From Chara braunii (lineage: Eukaryota; Streptophyta; Charophyceae; Charales; Characeae), in contig BFEA01000435.1 of the NCBI GenBank assembly GCA_003427395.1, positions 1,354,538 to 1,386,030 on the forward strand: a stretch of 31,493 nt of DNA, read 5' to 3'. The translations under genes and the position numbers were made by a program. The stretch's first letter is position 1. Every line of letters starts with the position of its first letter. Shown in pieces: positions 9,217-18,077 of this stretch. The notes beneath the pieces are model-generated. The model did no database searches and was not told the DNA's origin. It worked only from the letters and a program-made list of their open reading frames with translations.

Positions 9217-11506
9217 GGCCGGTGGAAGTTTTAGCTGCTTCAACTCAGGGTGAAGTGAGCCAGATACCCTCCCCACTTCATGAGAAGGCCATAGCTAATG
9301 ACTCCTTAGTCACCCCGCAGACTCATTCGGACCAAACAATGCTCTGTACGTTGGATGTGTTTGAAGCCTTAGAAGATTTAGAAAGTGAGTGGTCAAACAA
9401 GGACCCTCGCGAATCTTGGGTGGCACTAAGGAAAGCTCCTAGAGGGGAACATTTCGTGGTGCAAGTCGATGTAGGAGGTCGCAAATGTGGAGCCTTCATA
9501 GATATAGGCTCCACGCAGAATTACATAAGTCGCGGCTGTTTGGAAAGGTTGCACCTGCAGGACTGGGTACGACACCTTAGTAGACCTGTAGCATCTACTT
9601 TGGCCAACAAGGAGCGCATGATAGTCACAGACTGTATCAAGGACGTAGTCTGTACCTTCTCCTATGGAGGAGGAGAACTTAATCATAAGATTCCGTTCTT
9701 GGTTAGCGACGACTTACCATTCGACATGTTGTTAGGCATGTACTACCTTGAGGTTACTAAGCCCCAGTTCGACTGTGATAAGAAGGTGCTAAAGCATAAG
9801 TTGCCCGATGGCAGGACAGTCAGATTGACTAAGTTCAAAGCCAGTAGCATTAAAGATACCTATGGCTGCTTGTGTGCATCAGCGTTCTAAAACTATTATA
9901 AACAAAACCAAGAGGAGGGTATGTATCTAGTATATGTCTCTGAGAAAGGGGAGGCCGTTAAAACACCCATAGAGATAGAACGCGTCGTTGCTAAGTTCCC
10001 CGATCTGTTCGAAGAGCCCACAGGGGTCGTAGAAAGCGAAGTTATCCACGCTATAGAAATCATCCCAGGGAGTAAAACCCCCAAGGAAAGGATCTATAGG
10101 ATGGCTCCCGCCGAGTTAGATGAACTCCGGCGACAACTAAAAGAGCTGACAGAGAAGGGATGGATCCGGCCTAATACTTCCCCTTACGGATCTCCAGTGT
10201 TATTCGTACCGAAGAAGGGGGGTACATTGAGGATGTGCATTGACTATAGAGGCCTCAATGCCATCACAGTGAAGAACGCAGAGCCTCTACCTCGCATAGA
10301 CGACCTACTGGATAGGGTGCAGGGATGCAAGTACTATAGCAAGATAGACTTGAAATCCGACTATCATCAGATCACTATAAGACCTGAGGACCAACACAAG
10401 ACAACTTTTCAGACTCGATATGGTCTGTATGAGTTTGTGGTGATGCCCTTTGGTCTTTGCAATGCGCCGAAAACATTCCAACACGCTATGAATCGGATCT
10501 TCCATGACCATTTAGATAAGTTTGTCGTGGTTTTCCTTGACGACATTCTGATCTTTAGTAAGTCTGCCGAGGAGCATGCACAGCACGTTGAGACTGTACT
10601 TGCACTCCTGCAACAGCACAAGTATACGGTCAACCTAGAGAAGTGTGAGTTTGGTCGCACTAAGATATTATATTTGGATCATAAAGTATCCACGGAAGGG
10701 ATTAGGCCGGAAGATGCGAAGGTGGCTAATATTCGAGATTGACCACGACCTCAGACTGTCACTGAGGTCAGATCTTTCTTAGGAATGTGCGACTACTGTA
10801 GGAACTTCGTAAAAAACTATTCTACAGTCGCCTCTCCTTTGACAGATCTAACTCGACTTGACACGCCGTGGGACTGGAGTGATGAGTGCGAGGGTGCTTT
10901 CAAGCGATTGAAGCATGCACTCATGAATCATGAAGTTCTCATGGTTCCCAATCCTCATAAGCCGTTCATAGTGACCACTGACGCAAGCCAACACGGCATT
11001 GGCGCAGTGCTAGTTCAACAGGATGGGAAGAAGTTGAGACCACTTGAGTACATGAGCAAGAAAATGCCATCGAAGAAATTGGCAAAGTCCACCTACGAAA
11101 GGAAACTCTATGCTCACTATAAGGCACTTGTCCATTGGACACACTTTCTATTGGGACGGTTCTTCTACTTGAGAACTGACCATCAGACGCTCAAATGCAT
11201 TAAGACTCAACCGGCTCTTTCCGATGCACTCAAGCGCTGGATTGAAGTCATAGATCAATATGACTTCAAGCTTGAGTATCTGAAGGGAGAGTACGACAAG
11301 GTTGCAGATGCGCTATCTCGTAGAATAGACTACCTAGGGGCGCTAGTTTCTGAGTTTGGTGTATCTCAGAAAGTAACTCAATCGTTGGTGGGAGCTTGTC
11401 AAGAAGACCCTGTCATGATGGACATCATGCGCAAACTTCAGGCAAAAGACAAGGCCTTAGAAAGTGAGTTTGTGATGGTGGATGGGTTACTCTTTCTCGA
11501 TAAGGC
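9213..11506 (+). pseudogene. pol: E1 pol: protease, RT, RNase H (broken, truncated)
   Basis: The frame is open from 9201 and enters pol through the -1 site. The protease-like domain has AFIDIGSTQNYIS with the Asp codon at 9501; Ile stands where Thr or Ser is usual (D-T/S-G). RT begins near 10090 and includes RIYRMAPAELDELRRQL, the LRMCIDYRGLN block, and FLDDIL with catalytic Asp codons at 10539 and 10542. RNase H carries Asp 10980, Glu 11097, Asp 11178 (DHQTL) and Asp 11307 (VADALSRR). Breaks are TAA at 9888 and TGA at 10740, the latter where a conserved Trp is expected. SDYHQ replaces the usual SGYHQ. The frame passes into the E2 leader at about 11507, so integrase is missing. Confidence 0.9.
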
Positions 11507-12296
11507 TGGGTATGCCCGTGGGAGGTTGCTTGGTACTTCATGGCCTGTTGGGGGTGTGCTGGGTTTTCTTCCTCTTCTCTGCGGTCTTGGTTGTGTGTGT
11601 GAGCATGTGGATTGCTTTCTCACCTGATGGATGGATGGATGATGTATCTACTCTAAATGACATATATTTCTACGGTGCATTGTCTTTTCATTTCTGAACG
11701 GCTGTAGGGGTAAGTTCTTGCTGCAAGTTGTCTTTTCCTTTTCAGTACGGTAGAGGCAGTTTGGGACTGACTTGGTTCCCCTATCACGTTGGTCCTGGTC
11801 CATGACCTACTTGGGACCCCTCGGGACCTAGTGGGACCAGGCCCAACGGGACAGGACCTTTTGGGCCCAAATCTAATGCCGCCGGTGCATCTGTTTCCTA
11901 TGCTGAACTTGGGGGACAGACGGCAAGCAATGGCATTCCTTTCAAGGGGATCTTGACTGGTCTTACCACTTGTTATCACATACTGCCCCGCGTCTGGCTC
12001 GGCGACCGTCTGCACCCCTCGAAATCTCCATTGCTCCAGTTAGTTTTCTTCGGCTGACTTATTATGATGCATGTCCCTTGTCAGGTTAGACATGAGGGGA
12101 TCTCCAGCTGATCTGATCGGGTCCGTTCTATAAGTCAGTCCTCTCCTCCGTTTTTTTTTTTACTTATTTACTTATTTATTTATTCTTTTTCCGTTGCGTG
12201 CCATTCTCTGAGTCCAAATGAATTGCCGCTCCGGCTAGGAGTTCTACCTTCTTCTCTGTGTGAACTTTTTGATTGTTTCTTTCATCTGAACTATCT
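11507..12296 (+). other. E2-A leader remnant
   Basis: About 790 bp are closely matched to 25857-26647 of copy B. There is no coding domain; short frames here are not conserved as proteins. A T-rich, ATTTA-rich patch lies at 12150-12190. The first 560 bp of the leader seen in copy B are absent here. Confidence 0.8.
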
Positions 12297-13873
12297 ATGT
12301 CCGGTATCGAGACGCGTGCGCAGACAACGAGAAGAGAAGAAAGGGAGAGAGAGGGTGTTCTGTTTGAGAGTGTGAGGAGGGGCAAGAGGAGTGTTCGTCC
12401 AAACGTGAGGAGAGAGCGAACCCCTATTGAGAGATCTACTGACACCCCTTCCTCCGGCATGGCAACCATCACATCTGGTCAATGGCAGGCCATGCAGGAC
12501 GCAGCGGACGAGGCGAGGAAGCCGTTCTTTCAAAAGCTTTATGATGATCCAGTGCAGAGGGAAAGGGAGGCAAAGGCAGCAACCAGAGCCACAATTATAG
12601 CTGCTCAGGTGGCCCTCCTTCAGGTCCGGAAAGCCAATGCTGACCCGTTCCAGGAGAGGCTGACGGCTGCCGTAGCAGCCTTGGTTCAACTGCGGAACTT
12701 GGAAGACCTTGAGTCCCGTGTAACAGCGCTTGAGCAGCGGAACCAAGAGCTGCAGGCTGAGATAATCAGCCTTAAACAGTCTCAACTGTCTGCCCCCCGC
12801 CCTCCTAACCCTCGACCTGGTGCAGTCCCAATCTCTCAACCCAACACAGTCCTCTTGGCAAGGGCAAAAGGAACTGTGACGAGCACAGGATCCGGTGCGA
12901 GCTCCTCGAGCGGCGGCACCGACAGTATGCACTAGTCATAGTCCCAAATGCGGGGATATCAGCCCAAAACGCCACAGTCCCTACTTGCGTACAGTACAGC
13001 GGTCCTATGGTGGACAAGCGGGCGGCCACTCTGTCATCCAAGTGCGACGGGAAAAGAGACATTACTTCTTGGATTAGTTCCATGCGGTCATACTTCGAGG
13101 TTATGCGGACACCTCAAGACGACCGAAGTATGATCATGGAGATTATTATCGAGCCCGCCGTACGGAATCACATTGAGCTCTAAGCTGTTGCTGCAGGCTA
13201 TGAACAAATAGACCTGACTGAATGGCTGAAGGTAACCCCAGTACGCACCCTTGAGGACCTTCTCCTCGCATAGTACCAAGACAAGCATATTGCGCTCAAG
13301 GCTAGGCTGAAGCTTGAGGCCCTCAAGGGTCAAACATGGAGGTCCTCCATGCAAGCTTTGGAACAACACTTGACTGTTCTGTTCACTACTCCAGATTTGG
13401 GAATGACTGACGTGTCTTGTTTGAATGTAGTCGTGGGAGTGGCCCCTAAAGAATATCTCTCCCTGTTGGCACTCAAAGACCATACCACTTGGCGAGAGCT
13501 CATGACGGATCTAGTCAACCTAGAGGCCAAGGACCTTGCCAGGCGGAAGAAGGCACCCGCTGTAGGTGGAAAACCACAACGCAAGCGATTTGGAAGCAGC
13601 AACCTGCTTGCCCTGCATGAAAATGGGGAGGCTGAAGATCAGTCCTATGCGGATGATCTGTCTCTAGATGACGATCTAGAGCCGAACTCTGATATGGGTT
13701 GTTCCACATCAGCCATTGAGTCTGACGTGAACGAAGACGAGAAATTTAACATGTTTAAAAAGTCTGCTCCAAACAAGGGGCCTAACCGTAGTTCGGGTAA
13801 GGGAACTGTTGTCCACCTCCCCAGGAATGCAAGGATCCCTGAGAAACCGGAGGATGCATCTACCAAGCCTTGG
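12297..13873 (+). pseudogene. gag: E2-A gag, 5' part (broken, interrupted by insertion)
   Basis: The start is the ATG at 12297 (MSGIETRAQT), shared with copy B at 26648. An N-terminal basic region is followed by a leucine-heptad coiled coil (LEDLESRVTALEQRNQELQ, about 12700-12790), a Pro-rich and Ser/Gly-rich linker, then the capsid-like domain (ITSWISSMRSYFEVM, LTEWLKVTPVRTLEDL). An acidic tail (QSYADDLSLDDDLE) precedes the knuckle. A one-base deletion near 12924, relative to copy B, shifts the frame. Stops TAA 13181 and TAG 13271 follow; copy B has CAA at the first. Compared with copy B, A has 39 extra bases near 13359-13397, in frame. The frame breaks at 13873 where the foldback element was inserted. 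Confidence 0.88.
13866..13873 (+). repeat. Target-site duplication, left
   Basis: AGCCTTGG here is repeated exactly at 19912-19919. Copy B shows the uninterrupted site as CCAAGCCTTGCGAAGCCC, so the 8 bases were duplicated by the insertion. Confidence 0.93.
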
Positions 13874-13923
13874 CACTCGTGACCAATGGACCCCGGAAAA
13901 TACGCCGAATGGGATAGCGAAGC
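13874..13923 (+). repeat. Terminal inverted repeat, left end
   Basis: Reading inward from the duplication, AATGGA occurs at offset 12-17 and CGCCGAATG at offset 30-38. The right end, read inward on the opposite strand, has the same words at the same offsets, followed by ATAG(C/T)GAA on both sides. The outermost 11 bases match poorly. Confidence 0.72.
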
Positions 13924-14064
13924 TTATTTACGAAGGGTTGACGAAATCGCTAAAAACGTTTGGCGAAGAGGAAACGTCAATTTATGAGTTTGTATTTTGA
14001 GAGCAACGAAGTGTCCTTTTTGAGAGAATTATAAGTTATGGGCAATCACGAATATCTCAGAATT
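13924..14064 (+). other. Unique segment between left terminus and left array
   Basis: About 140 bp join the inverted terminus to the first 91-bp unit. It carries no gene. The right side has a shorter equivalent (about 45 bp, 19818-19861), so the two arms are not exact mirror images. Confidence 0.5.
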
Positions 14065-15285
14065 GCACTTCCGGTTTTACTTAGTCGTTTTTTTGGCGGG
14101 GGGGGATTATATCCCGACGTGTGTTCGGGATTTCGGTACTGAAAACGCACTTCGGGTTTTCGGGATTTTACTTGGTCGTTTTGTTGGGGGGGGGGTGATT
14201 ATATCCCGACGTGCGTTCGGGATTTCGGTACCGAAAACGCACTTCAGGATTTCGAGATTTTACTTAGTCGTTTTTTTTGGGGGGGGGGATTATATCCCGA
14301 CGTGCGTTAGGGATTTCGGTACCGAAAACACACTTCGGGATTTCGGGATTTTACTTAGTCATTTTTTTTGGGAGGGGTGATTATATCCCGACGTGCGTTC
14401 GGGATTTGGGTACCGAAAACGCACTTCGGGATTTCGGGATTTTACTTAGGCGTTTTTTTTTGGGGGGGGGATTACATCCCGACGTGCGTTCGGGATTTCG
14501 GTACTGAAAACGCACTTCGGGATTTCGGGATTTTACTTAGTTGTTTTTTTGGCGGGGGGGGTTATATCCCGACGTGCGTTCGGGATTTCGGTACCGAAAC
14601 GCACTTCGGGATTTCGGGATTTTACTTAGGCGTTTTTTTTGGGGCGGGGGATTATATCCCGACGTGCGTTTGGGATTTTGGTACCGAAAACGCACTTCAG
14701 GATTTCGGGATTTTACTTAGTTGTTTTTTTTGCGGGGGGGGATTATATCCTGACATGCGTTCAGGATTTCGGTACCGAAAACGCACTTCGGAATTTCGGG
14801 ATTTTACTTAGTTGTTTTTTTTGGGGGGGAGGATTATATCCCGACGTGCGTTCGGCATTTCGGTACCGATTACGCACTTTGGGATTTCGGGATTTTACTT
14901 AGTCATTTTTTTTGGGGGGGGTGATTATATCCTGACGTGCGTTCGGGATTTCGGTACCGAAAACGCACTTCGGGATTTCGGGATTTTGCTTAGTTTTTTT
15001 TTTCGCGGGGGGGGATTATATCCAGACATGCGTTCGGGATTTCGGTGCGGAAACGCACTTCGGGATTTTGGGATTTTACTTAGTTGTTTTTTTTGGGGGG
15101 GGTGATTATATCCCGATGTGCGTTCGGGATTTCGGTACTGAAAACGCACTTCGGGATTTCGGGATTTTACTTCTTTTTTTTTTGGCGGGGGGTGATTATA
15201 TCCTGACGTGTGTTCGGGATTTCGGACTTAGTGGTTTTTTTGGGGGGGGGTGATTATATCCCGACACGCGTTCGGGATTTTGGTA
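14065..15285 (+). repeat. Left arm: ~14 tandem copies of a 91-bp unit with T/G runs
   Basis: ATTATATCC, or a one-base variant, starts at 14106, 14198, 14289, 14380, 14471, 14561, 14651, 14742, 14833, 14924, 15015, 15105, 15195 and 15253, so spacing is 90-92 bp until a final shortened unit. Each unit contains CCCGACGTGCGTTCGGG, the palindrome TTTCGGTACCGAAA, CACTTCGGGATTTCGGG, TTTTACTTAGTCG, then a T-run followed directly by a run of about 6-10 G. Stop-poor frames through this region are periodic artefacts, not genes. The array runs into the N gap. Confidence 0.95.
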
Positions 15286-15472
15286 NNNNNNNNNNNNNNN
15301 NNNNNNNNNNNNNNNNNNNNNNNNNNNNNNNNNNNNNNNNNNNNNNNNNNNNNNNNNNNNNNNNNNNNNNNNNNNNNNNNNNNNNNNNNNNNNNNNNNNN
15401 NNNNNNNNNNNNNNNNNNNNNNNNNNNNNNNNNNNNNNNNNNNNNNNNNNNNNNNNNNNNNNNNNNNNNNNN
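15286..15472. other. Assembly gap (187 N)
   Basis: All bases are undetermined. The left array enters it and an AG microsatellite leaves it, so true length and content are unknown. Confidence 1.

Positions 15473-15523
<51 letters not shown>
15473..15523. repeat. (AG)n microsatellite
   Basis: About 51 bp of AG repeat leave the gap, then an A-rich spacer leads to CAAAGTTTCAAGCTTTGGC at 15539. The flank is repeated after the second AG tract. Confidence 0.95.
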
Positions 15524-15527
<4 letters not shown>

Positions 15528-15975
15528 AAAAACAAAAAACAAAGTTTCAAGCTTTGGCGAACACTTCCAAAAATCTGGTTGTGGAGAGGCTGCACCCTCT
15601 GGCATTGATTTGTGATTGTCGCCCCCCAGTTCCCCTATGACATCGGCTCTGTCGACCTTCTCATTATCATTATCAAGGGATGGTGATCATGTGATTGCAC
15701 ATTTGTCGGTGCGAAAGGCGCCTTTATCAGTCATGCATCCTCGTGTACTGTATTCAGGGGGACAGAGGGAGGAAGGGATCTCCCACTCTCTATCTCTCTT
15801 CCGTCTGTTTCATGTTAGTTATTTTTCAGGGGTATTTTTAATGGATGCAGACAGTTTCAGAGGCCGTCACCCTCGTGGTGACACAGACCAACTACCAGAG
15901 TGGATAGACAAAGTTTTGCATAGCAAACACGATCATATGATAGTCAATGAACAACTCCTCACACAGGAAACTGAC
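15524..15975 (+). other. Foldback interior, no gene recognised
   Basis: A stop-free frame crosses 15616-16218 but has no recognisable domain and ends in an AG-encoded Arg-Glu tract. I do not call it a gene. No transposase motif is visible on either strand. Confidence 0.45.
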
Positions 15976-15976
15976 A

Positions 15977-16048
<72 letters not shown>
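15976..16048. repeat. (AG)n microsatellite with duplicated flank
   Basis: About 73 bp of AG repeat with one AAAG interruption. Its right flank CAAAGTTTCAAGCTTCGGC (16049) repeats the flank of the first AG tract at 15539, and CAAAGTTTCAA recurs again at 16080. Confidence 0.95.
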
Positions 16049-16049
<1 letters not shown>

Positions 16050-16189
16050 AAAGTTTCAAGCTTCGGCCAGCACTTCAAGCAAAGTTTCAACCTCCCCCTC
16101 AACACCCCCCTGCGCACGTTCAGTTGACGCTATATTGGTACCCCACATAGTTGGCCCCCAGCATAGCGTAGCACGTACATGGGACGGCA

Positions 16190-16275
16190 CACGTGGTAGC
16201 TCAGTGGGTTGGAGCTAAGATATCGCAAACAGTACACATATGTGGCTTTGGTTTGATTCTGATGGGCGCTGTATT
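16190..16275 (+). ncRNA. tRNA-like / SINE-head-like Pol III promoter remnant
   Basis: TAGCTCAGTGGG at 16197-16208 fits the tRNA A box, and GCTC/GAGC around it (16199-16202, 16212-16215) would form a perfect D stem. GGTTTGATTCT at 16250-16260 is close to the B box consensus GGTTCGANNCC. Box spacing is 53 bases, compatible with Pol III transcription. The acceptor, anticodon and T stems do not pair well, so this is not a functional tRNA gene. A decayed tRNA-derived SINE or tRNA pseudogene is the best reading. Confidence 0.42.
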
Positions 16276-16633
16276 GCACATGATACAGCACAACGTCACG
16301 GATAGTACACATATAGCTTTCTGCGCAGGTTGGGATAGGTCAGGGGCTATGTGGTGGGGACCGGTTTCTCAGTATGAAGTAGTCTGCAAGTAGGCTCGTC
16401 CGACATGCCTTCAACCGGGGCTGGGTGGGTTGTTTACTTAGTGCTGGTGCCTGTATTTGCTATCCAGTAGATCTGCGTGAGGTCCACTCGAGATGGAGGA
16501 GTAGGGGATCCACTAGAAAATCGAGTAATGAAGGATGGGTACGGAGAGCCCCCATGAGCCAAAAAGTAAATAAACAGAAACGATAAAATATTTTTGTCTG
16601 ACACTTGGTGTGCAATACGCCCCTGCAATTCCA

Positions 16634-16945
16634 TTTTGGTAACTTAGGCGGAGTTACATCGCTGAGGAGCCCCGGTCAACTCCTTCAAGATTGTCGGAGT
16701 AACTTAGGCGCAGTTGTTTGTTTTTTTGTGTTTTTTTTTTTTTTTTTTTGAAATGAATGTACTACCAGTATATCCAGGCTCGGCAATGAAGTCCGAGGCT
16801 TGGCAATTATTGGGATACCGGTAGCCTGAGCCTCGGACTTAATAGTTTGGTGAGCTACTGGTGGTTTAAGACAGAACTTTCAATGATAGAACTCATAGAA
16901 TATTCGATTTTGGTAAATTAGGTGGCGTTACATCGCTGAGGAGCC
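16634..16945. repeat. Direct repeats flanking a hairpin unit
   Basis: TTTTGGTAACTTAGGCGGAG followed by TTACATCGCTGAGGAGCC (16634-16672) recurs with few changes at 16908-16945; a partial third copy lies at 16694-16717. Between them is a perfect 12-bp inverted pair, AAGTCCGAGGCT (16789-16800) and AGCCTCGGACTT (16829-16840). Outer arms CTACCAGTA and TACTGGTGG add to it. A long T-run lies at 16722-16749. It looks like a small hairpin element or MITE. Confidence 0.6.
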
Positions 16946-17489
16946 ACCTTTCTACGGAGTGCGAACTATGCCTAAAAGCATATCCCTAAAAAAAAAAATT
17001 TCATGGTCTGAATGGCGGATCGTATTTACAATTTCCTACCATGTTTTTTTACTCATAAAAAAAAAAAAAAAAGTGCACCTAATTCTGCCATGTATACATA
17101 TACATCAACATGATGGACTTTCCTACGCTCTTGATAGGTTTTTTTTTTTATGTCTAGTCATCAATAGGCAAATCACAAAAAAAAATAAAAAAATAAAAAA
17201 CAACGACCATTTTTCCTTCGATGATAGTCTATCTCTATCTTATCCTCAGAAAATGCAGATCCAAACATACCGGAGCCAGGAGGTATGTCCTGAGTACGTA
17301 CTTCAGAAGATATGCACTGCATGCTACAATGAAGAAAACCTTTTTTCGGTTTTTCTTAGAATTCGTCGTTGTAATTTGCACAATGATTTTTATTTTTATT
17401 TTTCCTTTCCTTCCCCTGTTTCCTGGTTTTGCTTAGTTTTTTATTCTTGGCCTTAAGTATTGGAAGGTAAATACTCGACTGCGCTCGTG
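16946..17489. other. AT-rich foldback interior, no gene
   Basis: Runs of A and T dominate. A frame at 16959-17456 is stop-free but Phe/Lys/Ser-rich and low-complexity, with no domain. The T-rich part (about 17335-17490) resembles 17805-17930, see the CT/TA entries. Confidence 0.4.
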
Positions 17490-17506
17490 CTCTCTCTCTC
17501 TCTCTC

Positions 17507-17537
<31 letters not shown>
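17490..17537. repeat. (CT)n joined to (TA)n
   Basis: A 20-bp CT run passes through one G into a 27-bp TA run. It is preceded by CGACTGCGCTCGTGC, which is nearly repeated before the CT tract at 17932. Confidence 0.95.
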
Positions 17538-17539
<2 letters not shown>

Positions 17540-17647
17540 TCACAAACAGAATTGCCCGGTAAACTGTAGGCAGAGAGAGAGAAGAAGACAACAAACGAGG
17601 GGCTGTGACAAACTGTTTCGTCGGAGTTTCACCGACTCATTAGGAGG

Positions 17648-17675
<28 letters not shown>
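17648..17675. repeat. (TA)n microsatellite
   Basis: A 28-bp TA run, about 110 bp after the first. The two self-complementary runs bracket a segment with a GTCGG..CCGAC hairpin (about 17620-17637). Confidence 0.95.
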
Positions 17676-17679
<4 letters not shown>

Positions 17680-17931
17680 CACACCTGCGGCCCCTTCCTT
17701 CGAAAACCATTTTAAAGATAAACCTTTAAATGTTGGTCCGATTCCGAGCTATCCTAGAATATTAAAAAAATAATATAAAAAAAAAACTTTCTATTTATTT
17801 TTTTAAAGATTTGTAGTCATATTTTTCACTACGATTTTTTTTAATTTTTTTTTCTCCTTTCTATCTTTCGCTGCTTTTTTTTTTTGGGTTTTCGTATTAG
17901 TAGTCAAATAGTCGAATGCACTCGTGCACTT

Positions 17932-18014
<83 letters not shown>

Positions 18015-18034
18015 NCTCTCTCTCTCTCTCTCTC
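17932..18034. repeat. (CT)n microsatellite (one N)
   Basis: About 103 bp of CT repeat with one TTT interruption and an undetermined base at 18015. It sits just before the right foldback array and is of the opposite strand sense to the AG tract that follows the left array. Confidence 0.95.
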
Positions 18035-18077
18035 ATGCGCACCCACCCTCGCTCAAGTTGGTCTACACAACCACTCC

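Larger units (their letters stand above)
5139..11506 (+). mobile_element. Element E1: truncated Ty3/gypsy LTR retrotransposon
   Basis: The order is LTR, tRNA-Met-type primer site, long leader, gag with CCHC knuckle, protease, RT and RNase H, which is the Ty3/gypsy order. It ends abruptly near 11506, a little after RNase H, where sequence identical in kind to the E2 leader begins. Integrase, polypurine tract and 3' LTR are absent. Gag and pol carry several in-frame stops and a frameshift, so the element is dead. The left boundary is uncertain because no second LTR copy exists for comparison. Confidence 0.85.

Noticed and set aside
9880-9925. Second recoding site between protease and RT at TAA 9888
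   Set aside because: The frame is the same on both sides, and no readthrough signal is evident; simplest as an ordinary nonsense mutation.
14063-15253. Overlapping frames encoding FGTENALRDFGILL-like repeats
   Set aside because: Periodic translation of the 91-bp tandem unit; 91 is not a multiple of 3, so frames cycle and break. Not protein genes.
15210-15615. Open frames crossing the N run
   Set aside because: Their length depends on undetermined bases.
15616-16218. 200-residue frame in the foldback centre as a transposase
   Set aside because: No DDE, zinc-finger or other recognisable motif; it ends in an AG-encoded tract.
16190-16275. Functional tRNA gene
   Set aside because: Only the D arm and B box look right; acceptor, anticodon and T stems do not pair.
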